NCBI GenBank assembly: GCA_024743115.1
Contig: JANSXC010000018.1
Coordinates: forward strand, 62,001-126,000
Length of the DNA: 64,000 bases
Source of the DNA: a bacterium
GTDB taxonomy: Bacteria > Planctomycetota > UBA1135 > UBA2386
Direction: 5' to 3'
The translations under genes were made by a program, and so were the position numbers. The notes below the pieces were generated by a model. That model was not told where the DNA came from and made no database searches. It worked only from the letters and a program-made list of their open reading frames with translations. The stretch's first letter is position 1. Every line of letters starts with the position of its first letter. Below are positions 62,233-64,000 of this stretch, in pieces.

Positions 62233-63890
62233 CCGATCCGGCCGCGAGCGTCGAGTCCCCATCCGCAATCGGCTCCGGCGCCTCGGCGGACGCCGGTCCG
62301 ACAGCCGCGCGCTGGCTGCTCGCCGTCGTCGGCGGGCTGGTCTTCGCGTGCGGGATGCCGGGCGTGCTGCCGTTCGACGAACTGGCACCCGTTCTGGTGC
62401 TGTCGGGGCTCATGGCCTGGTTCGCGCTCGCGACCGCGAGCCGTCGCCCGCTGCTCGCGAGCTTTGTGTTCGGCGCGGTGTTCATGGCGATCAGTTCGTG
62501 GACCGTGAGCTACGTGCTGTTCGCGGCCTATGGCGCGGTGGTCGTGCTCGGCGGCGGCTACTTCGTGCTCGCGACGATCGCCGCCCGCACGACGCTTCTG
62601 CGGGGACCCGGCTGGCGGATCGTTGCGTTCGCGATCGCGACGGCTGGCTCGTTCTGGCTGCGGGCCTACATGCCGGAGATCTACTACCCGCATGGCCAGC
62701 CGGCGCATTCGCTCTACTGCTGGCCGGTGTTGCTCGGCGCCGTCACGCTCGGCGGCGAGGTGCTCGTGAACGCGCTCTTCGCGGCGCTCGCGGCCGCGCT
62801 CGTCGAACTGTGGCGGGGCTGGCGCGTCGCCGAACCGCCGTTCGCGGTCGCGCGGAACCGCCTGCTCGCCGTGCTCGCCGTCGGCGTGGCGGCAACCGGT
62901 GCCGGCTGGTCCTTGCAGGTGGAGGTCGAGACCACGGACACGCTCGAGGTCGCCACGCTCGAGACCGGGCTGCATTCGCTCACCGTCGCCGCGATGCCCT
63001 GGGCGGAGTACGAACGCATGGTGCTGCAGAGCCTCATGCGTCCGACCGCCGAACTGCTCGCGGATCCTGAGCCGCCCGCGCTCGTGCTCTGGCCGGAGAC
63101 CGCGATTCCGCACGTTCGGCTGCTGCCCGAGGAGCTGGCCGCGGGGCGTGCGCGCGTCGCGCTGCCGCGGGGACTGCCAGCGACGAAGGCCCAGCTGCTG
63201 ACCGGGTTACTGGTCGGTTCGCCCGGCGAGTTCACGCCGGCGGCGGCGCTGATCGAGCTGCCGAGCGGGCTGGTGCTCGGCCATCAGGAGAAGCGGCGGA
63301 TCGTGCCTGGTGGCGAGTTCCTGCCGCTGAGCCGGGTGCTGCCGTTCGGGCTGGGGGAGGCGATGCTGGGGCTGTTCGAATCGGCGCTCGGCAGCGTGCC
63401 GGACTTCCGGCCGGGGCAGGCCCGGCCGTTGCTCGCGGCGCCGGGCGGCGCCCGGTTCGGCGTGCTGATGTGCTACGACAACGCCTACCCCGAACTCGCG
63501 CGGGAGCACGTCGCGGCCGGCGCTCGCTTCCTGGCCGTGCTGTCGAACGAAACCTGGTTCGAGGGCGGGGCCGAGCTCCAGCAGCTGGTCGCGATGAGCG
63601 TCTGTCGGGCGCTCGAGACCGGCGTGCCCCTGCTGCGGTGCACGACCGACGGCTGGACGGTGGTGGTGGGGGCCGACGGCCGACTGCTCGCGGACCTGGG
63701 GCCGGCGCCGCTTCCTACGGCCGGCACGCGAATTCTGCGGACGAAACTCGGCCTGGGGCCGGCGCACGAGCCGCCCATGCCATCGTGGGCTGCGTATCTG
63801 GGGCCATTTACGGCGTTCTGGCTCGGTCTCGGACTTCTGCACTCCCTCGTTCGGTGGGCTAGACTCCGAGTAGCTCGGAGCGCTCCCTAG
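62229..63890 (+). CDS. lnt: Apolipoprotein N-acyltransferase
   Basis: The 553-residue product has an N-terminal half with about six membrane helices (for example LLAVVGGLVFACGMPGVLPF and GYFVLATIAARTTLLRG) and a C-terminal nitrilase domain. The catalytic triad is Glu in LVLWPETAIPHVRLLP (near residue 288), Lys in LGHQEKRRIVPGGEFLP (near 352) and Cys in FGVLMCYDNAYPELAREH (near 413). A last membrane helix follows (FTAFWLGLGLLHSLVRW). The enzyme adds the N-acyl chain to the cysteine of lipoproteins such as the PhnD homologue here. It starts at a GTG (62229) that overlaps moeA, and its stop is 110 bases from the right edge. Confidence 0.9.
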   Translation: MTDPAASVESPSAIGSGASADAGPTAARWLLAVVGGLVFACGMPGVLPFDELAPVLVLSGLMAWFALATASRRPLLASFVFGAVFMAISSWTVSYVLFAAYGAVVVLGGGYFVLATIAARTTLLRGPGWRIVAFAIATAGSFWLRAYMPEIYYPHGQPAHSLYCWPVLLGAVTLGGEVLVNALFAALAAALVELWRGWRVAEPPFAVARNRLLAVLAVGVAATGAGWSLQVEVETTDTLEVATLETGLHSLTVAAMPWAEYERMVLQSLMRPTAELLADPEPPALVLWPETAIPHVRLLPEELAAGRARVALPRGLPATKAQLLTGLLVGSPGEFTPAAALIELPSGLVLGHQEKRRIVPGGEFLPLSRVLPFGLGEAMLGLFESALGSVPDFRPGQARPLLAAPGGARFGVLMCYDNAYPELAREHVAAGARFLAVLSNETWFEGGAELQQLVAMSVCRALETGVPLLRCTTDGWTVVVGADGRLLADLGPAPLPTAGTRILRTKLGLGPAHEPPMPSWAAYLGPFTAFWLGLGLLHSLVRWARLRVARSAP

Positions 63891-63939
63891 GCGTTCGGGC
63901 GGCCGGAGTTCCGCTCCGTCCACCCGGTCGAAGAGGTGC

Positions 63940-63967
63940 TTGACGCTTCCTGGCGCGAAGTTACGAT
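63940..63967 (+). promoter_or_regulatory. Sigma-70-like promoter at the right edge
   Basis: TTGACG (63940-63945) and TACGAT (63962-63967) match the consensus at five and four of six bases with a 16-base spacer. It points toward a gene beyond the window. The 110 bases after lnt hold nothing else. Confidence 0.35.
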
Positions 63968-64000
63968 TCCGCGGCCCCTGGCCCCTCTCGCTGGGTGTGC

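Noticed and set aside
59572..62388. 938-codon minus-strand frame
   Set aside because: It is the shadow of the CheW-like gene and moeA; its composition (Arg/Ser/Ala-rich) has no domain.

Overview
The window is a GC-rich (roughly two-thirds G+C by eye) chromosomal segment of a bacterium that I place in the Planctomycetota. The evidence is a planctomycete-type cytochrome c protein (heme motif CIECH), many ECF sigma factors, one of them fused to a membrane segment and beta-sandwich repeats, large secreted kelch/propeller proteins that share a C-terminal module, and many small uncharacterised secreted proteins. Similarity to the Engelhardtia/Saltatorellus-type marine planctomycetes is an inference from protein style, not a search result. 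No phage, insertion sequence, CRISPR array or rRNA was seen. The gene order looks like ordinary chromosome with small operons.

Layout. 1-8.2 kb: secreted proteins (one cut by the left edge), a membrane-tethered ECF sigma factor and a sugar-methyltransferase-like enzyme. 8.3-10.1 kb: an ECF sigma factor translationally coupled to a one-TM partner. 10.2-13.6 kb: signal peptidase I, a hairpin-rich intergenic region, then an HDOD protein and a GAF-PP2C phosphatase. 13.7-21.6 kb: a kelch protein with a possibly leaderless promoter, rpoN (sigma-54), and an operon of ECF sigma, zinc-finger anti-sigma and a secreted protein. 21.7-35.5 kb: a type II secretion F-like protein, M20 and M28 hydrolases, a cysteine-rich secreted protein behind a sigma-54-like site, a dCTP deaminase-like protein, FadE-type acyl-CoA dehydrogenase, GNAT, peptidoglycan amidase, Tat-exported amidase, CoA-binding protein and a SMUG1-type uracil-DNA glycosylase. 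35.5-42.3 kb: another ECF sigma factor with a sigma-54-like site, an APH-like kinase, a DUF4388 protein and a phosphonate-type ABC transporter (phnDCE, with a fused double permease). 42.4-52.5 kb: glycosyltransferase, LPS-kinase/methyltransferase fusion, adenosine deaminase, an Uma2 remnant, a cytochrome c-LRR-YHS protein, a 1327-residue HEAT-type protein and SlyD. 52.6-57.7 kb: pilB-pilT-pilB-folE. 57.8-58.2 kb: tRNA with CAT anticodon and a candidate small RNA with its own terminator. 58.4-63.9 kb: ureohydrolase, a kinase-less CheA/CheW-like protein, MoeA and apolipoprotein N-acyltransferase.

How the genes work together. The main themes are cell-envelope sensing and motility control. Four ECF sigma factors and sigma-54 lie within 36 kb, three of the ECFs with membrane partners or tethers. 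The pilus motor ATPases share the window with regulators typical of type IV pilus or gliding control (HDOD, PP2C, DUF4388, Hpt/CheW-like). The most interesting non-protein item is a candidate small RNA at about 58048-58173, with a 14-bp perfect stem, a T7 tract and two CTCCTCC (anti-Shine-Dalgarno-like) motifs in its loop. All functional statements come from reading motifs; no database search was run.
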